From Limimaricola soesokkakensis (lineage in GTDB: Bacteria > Pseudomonadota > Alphaproteobacteria > Rhodobacterales > Rhodobacteraceae), in the NCBI RefSeq assembly GCF_900172345.1, contig NZ_FWFY01000009.1, positions 101,329-165,328 of the forward strand: a stretch of DNA of 64,000 nt. Direction: 5' to 3'. The position numbers and the translations under genes were made by a program. This document shows, in pieces, positions 7,334 through 16,052 of this stretch (position 1 is the stretch's first letter; each line of letters begins with the position of its first letter). The notes under the pieces were generated by a model. The model was given only the letters and a program-made list of their open reading frames with translations. It had not been told where the DNA came from and ran no database searches.

Positions 7334-9250
7334 ATGCGCATCGTCATCTTGGCCGCTCACATGCATGCCCCGACACATGCCGCCCCGCGCGGCCACGCTT
7401 TCTCCTCCGCCACACCAGCCCTCACACTCGGCGCCCTCGGCGTCGTCGTGGGCGATATCGGGACATCGCCGATCTACGCCCTGCGCGAAGGTCTTGCCGC
7501 AGCAGGCGGCGAAACCGGCGCCCCTGCCCCCGTGACGGTCATTGGCACCGTCTCGCTCCTGTTGTGGCTGCTGATCGGTATCGCCACGCTGAAATACGTG
7601 GTGCTGATGCTGCGCGCCGACAACAATGGCGAGGGCGGCACACTGTCACTCCTGGCGCTGGCCACCCGCGCGGTGGGACGACGCAGTTGGGGGCTGATGG
7701 CGCTGGGCATTCTCGGGGCGGCGCTGTTCTTCGGCGACGCGATGATCACCCCGGCGATTTCCGTGCTCTCGGCGGTCGAAGGGGTGACGCTGCTGGCGCC
7801 AGGCTTCGAGCCTTGGGTGATCCCCGCGGTCATCGCCATCCTCTGCGCCCTGTTCTGGGCCCAGCGCGGCGGCACCGGGGGCGTATCGCGGCTATTCGGC
7901 CCGGTGATGCTGGCGTGGTTCCTGACATTGGGTAGCCTCGGCCTCGTGGCGGTGGTGCGGCATCCCGCGATCCTCGCAGCGTTGAGTCCCCTGCCCGGCC
8001 TGGAGCTGCTGTGGCATGGCGGCGGCGCGGTGGTGCCGATCCTCGGTGCCGCCTTCCTCGCGGTGACCGGCGCCGAGGCGCTCTATGCCGACATGGGGCA
8101 TTTCGGGCGCCGGCCGATCCGCCTCGCCTGGACCTGCATCGCCCTGCCCTGCCTGATGCTGAGCTATGCCGGTCAGGGTGCGCTGGTGCTGTCGGATCCC
8201 TCGGCCGCGCGCGACCCGTTCTTCCTGCTGGCGCCGGGCTGGGCGCTGCCGGGGCTGATCGGCCTCGCGACGCTGGCCACGGTGATCGCCAGCCAGGCCG
8301 TGATCACTGGCGCCTTCTCATTCGCCTACCAGGCGATGCAGTTGGGCCTCCTGCCGCGCATGGCGGTACACCACACCTCGACCACCCAGCGCGGCCAGAT
8401 CTACCTGCCGCGGATCAACGTGATGCTGCTGTTCTGCGTGGTGGTGCTGGTGCTGAGCTTCGGCAGTTCCTCCGGCCTCGCCGCCGCCTACGGCATCGCG
8501 GTGACCGGCGAGATGCTGATCACGACGCTGCTGGCCTATGTGGTGATGCGGCGGGTCTGGAACTGGTCTCGGGGGCTGGCGCTGCCACTGACGGCACTGA
8601 TCCTTGCGGTCGAGTCGGCGCTGTTCGGGGTGAACATGACCAAGGTGACGAATGGCGGCTACGTGCCGCTGGCCGTGGCCGCGGCGCTCTGCGTCGTCAT
8701 GGCCACCTGGCTGCGCGGCTCGGTGATCGTGCAGGACCGGTCGCGCGCCCGCGGCGTGACGATGGAGGCGCTGGTCAAGTCCCTGTCGCATTCGAGCCGG
8801 CTGCGCCGCGTGCCCGGTACCGCCGTGTTCCTCACCGCCGAGCCCGTGATGGCGCCGCCGGCGCTGTTGCACAACATCAAGCACAACGGGGTGCTGCACG
8901 AACGCAGCTACGTCGTCACGGTGACGATCTCGGATCAGCCGCATCTCGACCCCGAAGCCTCGCTGGTGGTCGAGACGCTGGGCGACGGCATCGAACGGGT
9001 CCACGTCACCTTCGGCTACATGGATCCGCCCAACATCGCGCGGGCGCTGCGGCGGCGGCTGCGCTTCGACATCCACGCGACCTCGTTCTTCCTGAACCGG
9101 CGCACCGTGCTGCTTTCGGACCGTCCCGGTCTGGCGCGCTGGCGCAAGAAGCTGTTCATCGGGCTCACGCGCACCTCTGCGGCTGCGCATGACCATTATC
9201 ACCTGCCCTCGGACCGGGTGATCGAGCTGGGCCAGCAGATCAGCCTCTAG
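7334..9250 (+). CDS. kup: Kup-family low-affinity potassium uptake transporter
   Basis: This 638-residue polytopic membrane protein has the Kup signature near the N-terminus, 'GVVVGDIGTSPIYALREGL', about a dozen hydrophobic helices, and the hydrophilic C-terminal domain of the family. The length matches Kup/TrkD. A later ATG at 7361 could be the real start, since the ribosome site before 7334 is weak. It ends 5 bp from the convergent preA stop. Its place inside a pyrimidine locus is probably incidental. Confidence 0.92.
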   Translation: MRIVILAAHMHAPTHAAPRGHAFSSATPALTLGALGVVVGDIGTSPIYALREGLAAAGGETGAPAPVTVIGTVSLLLWLLIGIATLKYVVLMLRADNNGEGGTLSLLALATRAVGRRSWGLMALGILGAALFFGDAMITPAISVLSAVEGVTLLAPGFEPWVIPAVIAILCALFWAQRGGTGGVSRLFGPVMLAWFLTLGSLGLVAVVRHPAILAALSPLPGLELLWHGGGAVVPILGAAFLAVTGAEALYADMGHFGRRPIRLAWTCIALPCLMLSYAGQGALVLSDPSAARDPFFLLAPGWALPGLIGLATLATVIASQAVITGAFSFAYQAMQLGLLPRMAVHHTSTTQRGQIYLPRINVMLLFCVVVLVLSFGSSSGLAAAYGIAVTGEMLITTLLAYVVMRRVWNWSRGLALPLTALILAVESALFGVNMTKVTNGGYVPLAVAAALCVVMATWLRGSVIVQDRSRARGVTMEALVKSLSHSSRLRRVPGTAVFLTAEPVMAPPALLHNIKHNGVLHERSYVVTVTISDQPHLDPEASLVVETLGDGIERVHVTFGYMDPPNIARALRRRLRFDIHATSFFLNRRTVLLSDRPGLARWRKKLFIGLTRTSAAAHDHYHLPSDRVIELGQQISL

Positions 9251-9255
9251 GGCGG

Positions 9256-10560
9256 CTATTCCGCCGCCTGCGCCATCGGGTTGTTGGGATGGGTGGTCCA
9301 GTCGGCGTGATCGTCGGAAACCACCCGCCCGGTGCGCGGATCGACGCTGCCCGGCGCCATCCGCACCATGTCGATGCAGTTCTCGACCGGGCAGACATCG
9401 ACGCACAGGTTGCATGCCACGCATTCCGCGTCGATCACCTCGAACACCCGGTCCGGCGTCATCGCGATCGCCTGGTGCGAGGTGTCCTCGCAGGCGGCAT
9501 AGCAGCGGCCGCACTTGATGCACAGATCCTGATCGATCCGCGCCTTGGTGACGTAGTTGAGATTGAGGTTCTTCCAGTCGGTGACGTTGGGCACCGCCTG
9601 GCCGACGAAATCCGAAGTCGAGCGGTAGCCCTTCTCGTCCATCCAGTCGGACAGCCCGGCGCACATCTCCTCGACGATCCGGAAGCCGTAGGTCATCACC
9701 GCCGTGCAGACCTGCACCGTGCCCGCGCCCAGCACCATGAACTCGGCCGCGTCGCGCCATGTGGTGACGCCGCCGATGCCCGAGATCGGCAGGCCGCGCG
9801 TCGCCTCGTGCCGCGCGATCTCGGAGACCATCGACAGCGCGATCGGCTTGACCGCGGGACCGCAATAGCCGCCATGGCTGCCCTTGCCGTCGATGGTGGG
9901 CTGCGGCGCCATCAGGTCGAGATCGACCGAAGTGATCGAGTTGATGGTGTTGATCAGGCTTACCGCATCGGCGCCGCCGCGCTTCGCGGCCTCGGCGGGC
10001 TTACGCACATCGGTGATGTTGGGGGTGAGCTTCACGATTACGGGCCGGTCGTAATACTGCTTGCACCAGCGGGTGACCATCTCGATGTATTCGGGCACCT
10101 GCCCCACCGCCGCTCCCATGCCACGCTCGCTCATGCCGTGCGGACAGCCGAAGTTCAGCTCTATGCCGTCCGCATTCGTCTCTTCAACCCGCGGCAGGAT
10201 CGCCTTCCAGGCCGCCTCCTCGCAGGGCACCATGATCGAGGCGATCAACGCCCGGTCGGGATAGTCGGCCTTGACCCGCGCCATCTCTTCCAGATTGGTT
10301 TCGAGATCGCGGTCGGTGATCAGCTCGATGTTGTTGAGACCCAGGAGCCGCCGGTCGGCGCCGTAGATGGCGCCGTAGCGCGGGCCGTTGACGTTGACCA
10401 CCGGTGGCCCCTCGGCCCCCAGCGTCTTCCAGACCACCCCGCCCCAGCCGGCCTCGAAGGCGCGGCGGACGTTGTATTCCTTGTCCGTCGGAGGCGCGGA
10501 AGCGAGCCAGAACGGGTTGGGGCTCTCGATGCCCAGGAACCGGGTGGTCAGGTCGGCCAT
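9256..10560 (-). CDS. preA: NAD-dependent dihydropyrimidine dehydrogenase, subunit PreA
   Basis: This is a 434-residue flavoprotein. The N-terminal dihydroorotate-dehydrogenase-like barrel carries 'NPFWLASAPPT' and the active-site segment 'NFGCPHGMSERGMG', where the Cys is the proton donor. Two 4Fe-4S motifs follow at the C-terminus: 'CIKCGRCYAAC' and 'CVACNLCVDVC'. It reduces uracil and thymine with electrons passed from PreT. It is in the preT operon, separated from preT by one small VOC gene, whereas preT and preA are directly adjacent in E. coli. Confidence 0.94.
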   Translation of the reverse strand: MADLTTRFLGIESPNPFWLASAPPTDKEYNVRRAFEAGWGGVVWKTLGAEGPPVVNVNGPRYGAIYGADRRLLGLNNIELITDRDLETNLEEMARVKADYPDRALIASIMVPCEEAAWKAILPRVEETNADGIELNFGCPHGMSERGMGAAVGQVPEYIEMVTRWCKQYYDRPVIVKLTPNITDVRKPAEAAKRGGADAVSLINTINSITSVDLDLMAPQPTIDGKGSHGGYCGPAVKPIALSMVSEIARHEATRGLPISGIGGVTTWRDAAEFMVLGAGTVQVCTAVMTYGFRIVEEMCAGLSDWMDEKGYRSTSDFVGQAVPNVTDWKNLNLNYVTKARIDQDLCIKCGRCYAACEDTSHQAIAMTPDRVFEVIDAECVACNLCVDVCPVENCIDMVRMAPGSVDPRTGRVVSDDHADWTTHPNNPMAQAAE

Positions 10561-10564
10561 CTCA

Positions 10565-10951
10565 TCATCCTTCCGGTGGTGTGGCGTGCATCACGATGGT
10601 GTTGCCTTCGCTGTCGAGGAACATCGCGAAGCGCTCGGTGTCGCTCCAGGGAAGCTCGGTGGGGTTCGATACGAAGCGCACCCCTTCCGACTTCAGCCGC
10701 GCGGCTTCGGCATCGACATCAGCGCACTCGAGATAGAGCACGGGGACTTCCTCAGAGTAACTCACCTCTTGGCGCCGCGCGAACTGGATCTTGGTCTGCG
10801 TGTCCGGCAGCTTCATCATGATCATGCGCCAGTCCTCGTCGAGATCGGCATCCAGTGCGACCTCCATGCCGATCCGGTCGCGGTAGAAGGCCAGCGCGCG
10901 GTCCTGGTCATCGACCGGAAGCGGCAGAATGAAGATGCCCGTGAATGCCAT
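10565..10951 (-). CDS. VOC (glyoxalase/bleomycin-resistance) superfamily protein
   Basis: This 128-residue protein has the paired beta-alpha-beta-beta-beta pattern of the VOC fold: 'VDDQDRALAFYRDRIGMEV' at the start and 'FLDSEGNTIVMH' at the end. It starts 5 bp after the preT stop and ends 5 bp before preA, so it must be translated from the preTA mRNA. The substrate is unknown. A role in handling a reactive pyrimidine breakdown product is possible but inferred only from position. The ATG at 10951 is chosen because longer readings run into preT. Confidence 0.82.
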   Translation of the reverse strand: MAFTGIFILPLPVDDQDRALAFYRDRIGMEVALDADLDEDWRMIMMKLPDTQTKIQFARRQEVSYSEEVPVLYLECADVDAEAARLKSEGVRFVSNPTELPWSDTERFAMFLDSEGNTIVMHATPPEG

Positions 10952-10955
10952 TTGT

Positions 10956-12284
10956 CTATTCCATGAGTGAGCCGTGGATGTCCTCGGCGGCATCCCGACC
11001 CTGCGCCACGGCCGTGACGGTGAGGTCGTCGCCACCGCCGGCACAGTCTCCCCCGGCCCAAACCTTGTCCATGCCGGTGCGGCCGCGACCCTGCGTCACA
11101 ACTTTTCCATGTGCGATTTCTAAGCCATTCGCGTCCCCAAGGCGCTGCCCTACGGCACGGAACAGCTGATCCGCCGACAAGGAGAATCGCTCCCCCGTCG
11201 GGGCGAGGCCATCCGGTCCCTCCGCCATCCGCTCGAACACCACGGCCGAAAGCCGCCCCTCGCCCTCGACCGCCACGGGCGCGGCCTCGTAGATCAGCCG
11301 CACGCCGCGCCGCGCCGCGAGCTCCTGCTCGTAGAGGCTCGCGCCCATCCGCTCGCGTGCCCGGCGATAGACCAGCGTCACGGTTTCGGCACCCAGCCCT
11401 TTGGCCTGCACCGCGCAGTCGATTGCGGTCATGCCGCCCCCGATCACCACCACGTCGCGGCCGATCGGCAGCGTCGACAGATCCTCGGTCTGGCGCAAAG
11501 CCGAAATGAAGGTGACGGCATCATGCACCCCCTCGAGCGGCGGACCCTCGAGCCCAAGCGCGTTGACGTCGGAAAGCCCGATGCCGAGGAACACCGCGTC
11601 GTATTCCTCCCGGAGCGCGTCGAGCCTCACATCGCGGCCAAGCCATTGCTCGTGCCGCAGCTCGATGCCGCCGATACCCATGATCCAGGCCGCCTCGCGC
11701 GCCGCGAAATCATCGACCGTCTTGTAGGCGGCGATGCCGTATTCGTTGAGTCCGCCCGGCTTGGGTGCGCCCTCGAAGATCACGACGTCATGACCATGCC
11801 GCGCCAGCCGGTGCGCGCAGGCGAGCCCGGCGGGCCCGGCGCCGACAACCGCGACGCGCTTGCCGGTGCGGGGCGCGCGGGTAAAGGGGTGGCCCTGCCG
11901 CGCCATCAGGCTGTCGGTGGCATGGCGCTGCAAGAGCCCGATCTGTACCGGCTTGCCCTCGGCCGCCTCGCGCACGCAGGCGCCCTCGCAGAGCACTTCG
12001 GTCGGACAGACCCGGGCGCACATGCCGCCTAGGATATTGGCTTCGAAGATCTCGCGCGCCGCGGTTTCCGGGCGCCCGGCCTGGATCTCGCGGATGAACA
12101 GCGGGATGTCGATCTCGGTGGGGCAGGCCGTCACGCAGGGCGCGTCATGGCAGAAATAGCAGCGATCCGCGGCGACCCGTGCCTCATGCGCGCTCAGCGG
12201 GGGGTGAAGGTCCGAGAAGTTCCGTGCCAGCACGTCGGCAGGCAGGCGTCCGGCGATCGGTCCGGTCTGTGGCTGGGCAGGCAT
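10956..12284 (-). CDS. preT: NAD-dependent dihydropyrimidine dehydrogenase, subunit PreT
   Basis: This 442-residue protein belongs to the glutamate-synthase small-subunit class. The N-terminal cysteine motifs for two 4Fe-4S clusters are 'CYFCHDAPCVTACP' and 'CARVCPTEVLCEGAC'. An FAD site follows in 'VAVVGAGPAGLACAHRLA', then an NAD(P) site in 'VVVIGGGMTAIDCA'. PreT passes electrons from NADH to PreA for uracil and thymine reduction. It is the first gene of the leftward preT-VOC-preA operon and shares a 157-bp divergent promoter region with the aminotransferase gene. Confidence 0.93.
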   Translation of the reverse strand: MPAQPQTGPIAGRLPADVLARNFSDLHPPLSAHEARVAADRCYFCHDAPCVTACPTEIDIPLFIREIQAGRPETAAREIFEANILGGMCARVCPTEVLCEGACVREAAEGKPVQIGLLQRHATDSLMARQGHPFTRAPRTGKRVAVVGAGPAGLACAHRLARHGHDVVIFEGAPKPGGLNEYGIAAYKTVDDFAAREAAWIMGIGGIELRHEQWLGRDVRLDALREEYDAVFLGIGLSDVNALGLEGPPLEGVHDAVTFISALRQTEDLSTLPIGRDVVVIGGGMTAIDCAVQAKGLGAETVTLVYRRARERMGASLYEQELAARRGVRLIYEAAPVAVEGEGRLSAVVFERMAEGPDGLAPTGERFSLSADQLFRAVGQRLGDANGLEIAHGKVVTQGRGRTGMDKVWAGGDCAGGGDDLTVTAVAQGRDAAEDIHGSLME

Positions 12285-12338
12285 CTGGCGTCCCCCGTGG
12301 CGGCATTCCGTTTTCCCGAGCCTGACACGGAATCATTT

Positions 12339-12354
12339 TTTTCCAAACGGTAAA
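12339..12354. promoter_or_regulatory. Candidate RutR-type operator between preT and the aminotransferase gene
   Basis: TTTTCC-AAAC-GGTAAA forms an imperfect dyad with the same half-site and spacing as 6549-6564. It lies in the only region that could hold both the preT and aminotransferase promoters. The match to the E. coli RutR consensus is partial, so the two sites support each other more than either does alone. Confidence 0.35.
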
Positions 12355-12441
12355 TTTTGTGCGTCGTGCGAATCCGGTTTTCCTTGACCGGCAACGCGCG
12401 CCGCGCAGAGTGGTGGCGACATCCCGACAGCGAGGCCCGCC

Positions 12442-13818
12442 ATGGAAGACCTGATGCACAACGACCCCGCCCGCGTCATCGAGGCCGACCGGGCCCATGT
12501 CTGGCACCACATGATCCAGCACCGGGCGCTGGAGACCACCGATCCGCGCATCATCGTCGAGGGTCGCGGCATGCGGGTCTGGGACATCACCGGTAAGGAG
12601 CATCTCGACGCGGTGTCCGGCGGTGTCTGGACCGTCAATGTCGGATATGGGCGCGAGAGCATCGCCGACGCAGTGCGCGAGCAACTGGTGAAGATGTGCT
12701 ACTTCGCCGGAGCGCAAGGGACAGTACCGGGCGCCCGCTTCGCTGAGGCGCTGACCGAGAAGATGCCGGGGCTGTCCCGCGTCTACTTCTCCAATTCCGG
12801 CTCGGAGGCCAACGAGAAGGCCTTCAAGATGGTGCGCCAGATCAGCCACAAGCATCACGGCGGCCGCAAGTCCAAGATCCTCTACCGCGAACGCGACTAT
12901 CACGGCACCACCATCGCCTGCCTCTCGGCCGGCGGGCAGCTGGAGCGCAACGCGCAATACGGCCCCTTCGTGCCCGAATTCGTGATGGTGCCGCATTGCC
13001 TCGAATACCGGGCCCAGGACGGGCTCGCGGGCGAGGATTACGGGGTCCGGGCCGCGGAAGCGATCGAGGAGGTGATCCTGCGCGAAGGGCCCGACACGGT
13101 GGGGGCGCTCTGTCTCGAACCGGTCACCGCGGGCGGCGGCATCATCGTGCCGCCCAAGGGATACTGGGAGAAGGTGCAGGAGATCTGCGCCAAGTACGAG
13201 ATCCTGCTGCATATCGACGAAGTGGTCTGCGGCATGGGCCGGACCGGCACCTGGTTCGGCTACCAGCAGTTCGGGGTGAAGCCCGACATCGTGACCATGG
13301 CCAAGGGAGTGGCCTCGGGCTACGCCGCGATCTCGTGCTGCGTCACCACCGAAGCGGTATTCGCGAGGTTCAAGGACGCCTCCGACCCGATGGCGCATTT
13401 CCGCGACATCTCGACCTTCGGCGGCTGCACCTCCGGTCCCGTCGCGGCGCTGGAGAACATGCGCATCCTCGAGGAAGAGAACCTGCTCGAGAACTCGACC
13501 CGCATGGGCGCCTATCTGCATGAGGGGCTGTCGTCGCTGATGGAAAAACACGCGCTGATCGGCGACGTGCGCGGCATGGGGCTTTTCGCCGGGGCCGAGC
13601 TGGTGACCGACCGCGACACGCGCGAGCCGGTCTCCGAGAAACTGGTGCAGGCCGTGGTCGCCGACTGCCTGAAGCAAGGCGTGATCATCGGGGCCACCAA
13701 CCGCTCGGTGCCGGGCTTCAATAACGTGCTGCTCTTCGCGCCCGCCCTGATCGCAGGCACGCCCGAGATCGACGAGATCCTCGCGGCGGTGGATGGCGCT
13801 CTGGGCCGGGTCGCGTAA
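12442..13818 (+). CDS. Class III aminotransferase (taurine:pyruvate type; probable beta-alanine aminotransferase here)
   Basis: This 458-residue PLP enzyme has 'SNSGSEANEKAFKMVRQI' for phosphate binding, the Asp259-Glu260 region in 'HIDEVVCGMGRTGTWFGY', and the PLP lysine Lys288 in 'TMAKGVASGYAA'. The sequence, including 'VWHHMIQH' and 'LDAVSGGVWTVNVGYGRES', closely follows taurine:pyruvate aminotransferases of roseobacters. Beta-alanine is the carboxylate analogue of taurine and is the end product of uracil reduction. With preT divergent and a shared candidate operator, a role in converting beta-alanine to malonate semialdehyde is inferred. Confidence 0.85.
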   Translation: MEDLMHNDPARVIEADRAHVWHHMIQHRALETTDPRIIVEGRGMRVWDITGKEHLDAVSGGVWTVNVGYGRESIADAVREQLVKMCYFAGAQGTVPGARFAEALTEKMPGLSRVYFSNSGSEANEKAFKMVRQISHKHHGGRKSKILYRERDYHGTTIACLSAGGQLERNAQYGPFVPEFVMVPHCLEYRAQDGLAGEDYGVRAAEAIEEVILREGPDTVGALCLEPVTAGGGIIVPPKGYWEKVQEICAKYEILLHIDEVVCGMGRTGTWFGYQQFGVKPDIVTMAKGVASGYAAISCCVTTEAVFARFKDASDPMAHFRDISTFGGCTSGPVAALENMRILEEENLLENSTRMGAYLHEGLSSLMEKHALIGDVRGMGLFAGAELVTDRDTREPVSEKLVQAVVADCLKQGVIIGATNRSVPGFNNVLLFAPALIAGTPEIDEILAAVDGALGRVA

Positions 13819-13905
13819 CAGGCCGCGCTTGACCGGAAGGGGGCGTCGGCGGTTTCCTGAAACCCCCGCCCCCTGCCGGGGCGGGACCGATCCCGGAGAG
13901 ATCCC

Positions 13906-14265
13906 ATGCCTCGCTTTCTCGTGCATATCCACACCGGTCCCGCCGACCCCAACAAGGCGACCCTGGGCTGCCTCGTCGCGCTGACCGCCGCCCAAAAGGG
14001 CCACGACGTCACGCTGTTCCTCGCCGGCGACGGGGTGCACCTGCTCGCCCCCGCGCATGCCGGGATCGAGGGTCAGGGAACGGGCCGGCTGTCCGACCAT
14101 TTGACGGCGCTGGCCGAGGCCGGAGCGCGGTTCCGCGTCTCCGGGCTGTCGGCCAAGGCGCGCGGCTATGACGAGGGGCTGCTCGAAGGCCACCCGGCGG
14201 AATTCGCGATGCCCGAAACGCTGATCGACCTCGCCCATGCCGCCGACACGGTGCTCTGCTATTGA
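13906..14265 (+). CDS. DsrE/DsrF-like family protein
   Basis: This small 119-residue protein has a DsrE-like alpha/beta layout: 'FLVHIHTGPADPNKATLGC' strand-helix, 'GHDVTLFLAGDGV' and a C-terminal 'AADTVLCY'. The AGAGATCCC ribosome site fits the ATG. It stands alone between the aminotransferase and galactose genes. Members of this fold act in sulfur relay or are uncharacterised, and only the cysteines at about residue 25 and near the C-terminus are available here. The function is not assigned. Confidence 0.7.
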   Translation: MPRFLVHIHTGPADPNKATLGCLVALTAAQKGHDVTLFLAGDGVHLLAPAHAGIEGQGTGRLSDHLTALAEAGARFRVSGLSAKARGYDEGLLEGHPAEFAMPETLIDLAHAADTVLCY

Positions 14266-14379
14266 TCCCGATATTTGGAACCGATGTCTCATTAAATGAA
14301 ACAGGGATCCAGATCGCCGCGCCGGCCCTTGTAACTCCGTGCGCGGCGGTGACACTCTGCCTGCGCAGCATGGGGGAGG

Positions 14380-15165
14380 ATGATGGAGAGCGGTACAGGG
14401 TTTGAGGCGGTCCATCCGGATCTGAGGGACGCCTCGGTGTTCCTCACCGGCGGCGCCAGCGGCATCGGCGCCGCGCTGGTCGAGGCGTTCCTACGGCAGG
14501 GGGCGCGCGTCGCCTTCTTCGACCGCGCCGATGCAAGCGTCGCGGTCGAGGAGATGGAGGCCCGCACCGGCAACCGCCCGCTCTTCGTGCAGGGCGACGT
14601 GACCGACACCCCTGCCCTTATGGCCGCGATCGACACCGCCGCGACGGCGCATGGTCCGGTGACCGTGCTCGTCTCCAATGCCGCCGACGACACCCGTCAC
14701 GACGCGCAGGAGATGACCGAGGCCGAGTGGGACGCCTGCCTCGCGGTCAATCTCAAGCCTTATTTCTTCGCCGCTCAGAAGGTGGCGCCGATGATGGAGG
14801 CCGCGGGCGGCGGCGCGATCGTCAACATGTCCTCCGGCAGCTACCTGATGGGTGTGCCGCGCCTCTCGGCCTATGTCGCCGCGAATGCCGCGATCATGGG
14901 GCTGACCCGCAGTCTCGCCCGCGAATGGGGCGGGCGCGGTATCCGCGTCAACGCCGTGGCCCCCGGCTGGGTGATGACCGAGCGGCAGAAGGCACTCTGG
15001 GCCAGCCCCGAGGCAGTGGAGAAGCACAGCCAGCGCCAATGCCTGCCCGAACTGATGCAGCCCGAGGATATCGCAGGCGGCGTGCTGTTCCTTGCCTCGG
15101 GTGCGGCGCGAATGGTGACCAGCCAGATGCTGGTGATCGACGCCGGCGTCAGCGTGACCGGATGA
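14380..15165 (+). CDS. SDR-family oxidoreductase, probable galactose/arabinose 1-dehydrogenase, with Asn at the catalytic Lys position
   Basis: This 261-residue Rossmann enzyme has the NAD motif 'TGGASGIG' at about residues 23-30, 'NMSSGSY' supplying the catalytic Ser, and 'AYVAANAAIMGLTRSLAREWG' where YxxxK is expected. The codons read Tyr165-V-A-A-Asn169, so the usual Lys is replaced. The C-terminal 'NAVAPGWVMTERQ' matches sugar dehydrogenases of galactose operons. It begins a five-gene operon with overlapping stops and starts (dgoK, dgoA, lactonase, galM), which points to sugar oxidation. The missing lysine makes its activity uncertain. Confidence 0.8.
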   Translation: MMESGTGFEAVHPDLRDASVFLTGGASGIGAALVEAFLRQGARVAFFDRADASVAVEEMEARTGNRPLFVQGDVTDTPALMAAIDTAATAHGPVTVLVSNAADDTRHDAQEMTEAEWDACLAVNLKPYFFAAQKVAPMMEAAGGGAIVNMSSGSYLMGVPRLSAYVAANAAIMGLTRSLAREWGGRGIRVNAVAPGWVMTERQKALWASPEAVEKHSQRQCLPELMQPEDIAGGVLFLASGAARMVTSQMLVIDAGVSVTG

Positions 15166-16052
15166 GCCGGCCCGACTGGATCGCGCTCGACTGGGGCACC
15201 TCGCGGCTGCGTGGCTGGGCGATGCGTCGCGACGGCACGGTGATCGAGGAGCGCAGCTCCGATGCGGGAATGGGTCGCCTCGCCCCCGAGGATTTCGAGA
15301 CCGCACTGCGCGCGATGGCCGGCGACTGGTTGGACCAGGGGCCGGTGCCGATCGTCGCCTGCGGCATGGTCGGGGCAAGGCAGGGCTGGGCCGAGGCGTC
15401 CTACGCGTCGGTCCCGTGCCCGCCCCTGTCGCCGGCGCTCACCCGCACGCCCGGCGAACTCGACGTCTCGATCATCCCCGGCCTGTCGCAGTCGGACCCC
15501 GCCGACGTGATGCGCGGCGAAGAGACCCAGATCGCGGGCTTCCTCGCGCTCAATCCCGGTTGGGACGGCGTGCTTTGCCTTCCGGGCAGCCACTCGAAAT
15601 GGGCACATCTGAGCGCCGGCGAGGTGGTAAGCTTTCGCAGTTTCCTGACCGGCGAACTCTTCGCGGCGCTGTCCACCCATACCGTGCTGCGCCATTCGCT
15701 CGCGAATGAAGGCTGGGACGAGGTGGCCTTCGACGCGGGCGTGGCCGAGACGCTGTCGCGCCCCGAGCGGCTGGCCTCGGCGCTGTTCTCGATCCGCGCC
15801 GAGGGCCTGCTGCAGGGCCGGAGCGGCGCAGTGCAGCGGGCCCGGCTCTCGGGGCTGCTGATCGGGGCCGAGCTCGCCGCAGCGAAACCCTACTGGCTCG
15901 GCCAGCAGATCGGGGTGATCGGCGCCGGCGGCCTGGCGGGGCTCTATGTCCGCGCGCTGGCCGCGCAGGGCGCCCCCGCGACGCAGGCCAACGGCACCGC
16001 CGCGACTCTGGCAGGCCTCACCGCCGCCTGGAAGCAAAGGACCACCGCATGA
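15162..16052 (+). CDS. dgoK: 2-dehydro-3-deoxygalactonokinase
   Basis: This 296-residue kinase opens with the ATP-site sequence '[15 protein letters not shown]'. It has the DgoK family segments '[13 protein letters not shown]', '[11 protein letters not shown]' and '[11 protein letters not shown]'. It phosphorylates 2-keto-3-deoxygalactonate for the DgoA aldolase. Its ATG overlaps the SDR stop (ATGA), and dgoA in turn overlaps its stop. No galactonate dehydratase is visible nearby, so the step before this enzyme must be encoded elsewhere. Confidence 0.92.
   Translation: MSRPDWIALDWGTSRLRGWAMRRDGTVIEERSSDAGMGRLAPEDFETALRAMAGDWLDQGPVPIVACGMVGARQGWAEASYASVPCPPLSPALTRTPGELDVSIIPGLSQSDPADVMRGEETQIAGFLALNPGWDGVLCLPGSHSKWAHLSAGEVVSFRSFLTGELFAALSTHTVLRHSLANEGWDEVAFDAGVAETLSRPERLASALFSIRAEGLLQGRSGAVQRARLSGLLIGAELAAAKPYWLGQQIGVIGAGGLAGLYVRALAAQGAPATQANGTAATLAGLTAAWKQRTTA

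Noticed and set aside
6604..7935. 443-codon plus-strand frame across rutR and kup
   Set aside because: Both real genes are in other frames with clear family motifs; this reading is a shadow.
8318..9865. 515-codon open frame on the minus strand spanning kup and preA
   Set aside because: It is out of frame with preA and antisense to kup; a high-GC shadow.
12184..14415. 743-codon open frame on the minus strand
   Set aside because: It is a shadow of the preT start, the aminotransferase and the DsrE gene in GC-rich DNA. Composition (Arg/Gly/His-rich) and lack of motifs show that it is not a gene.
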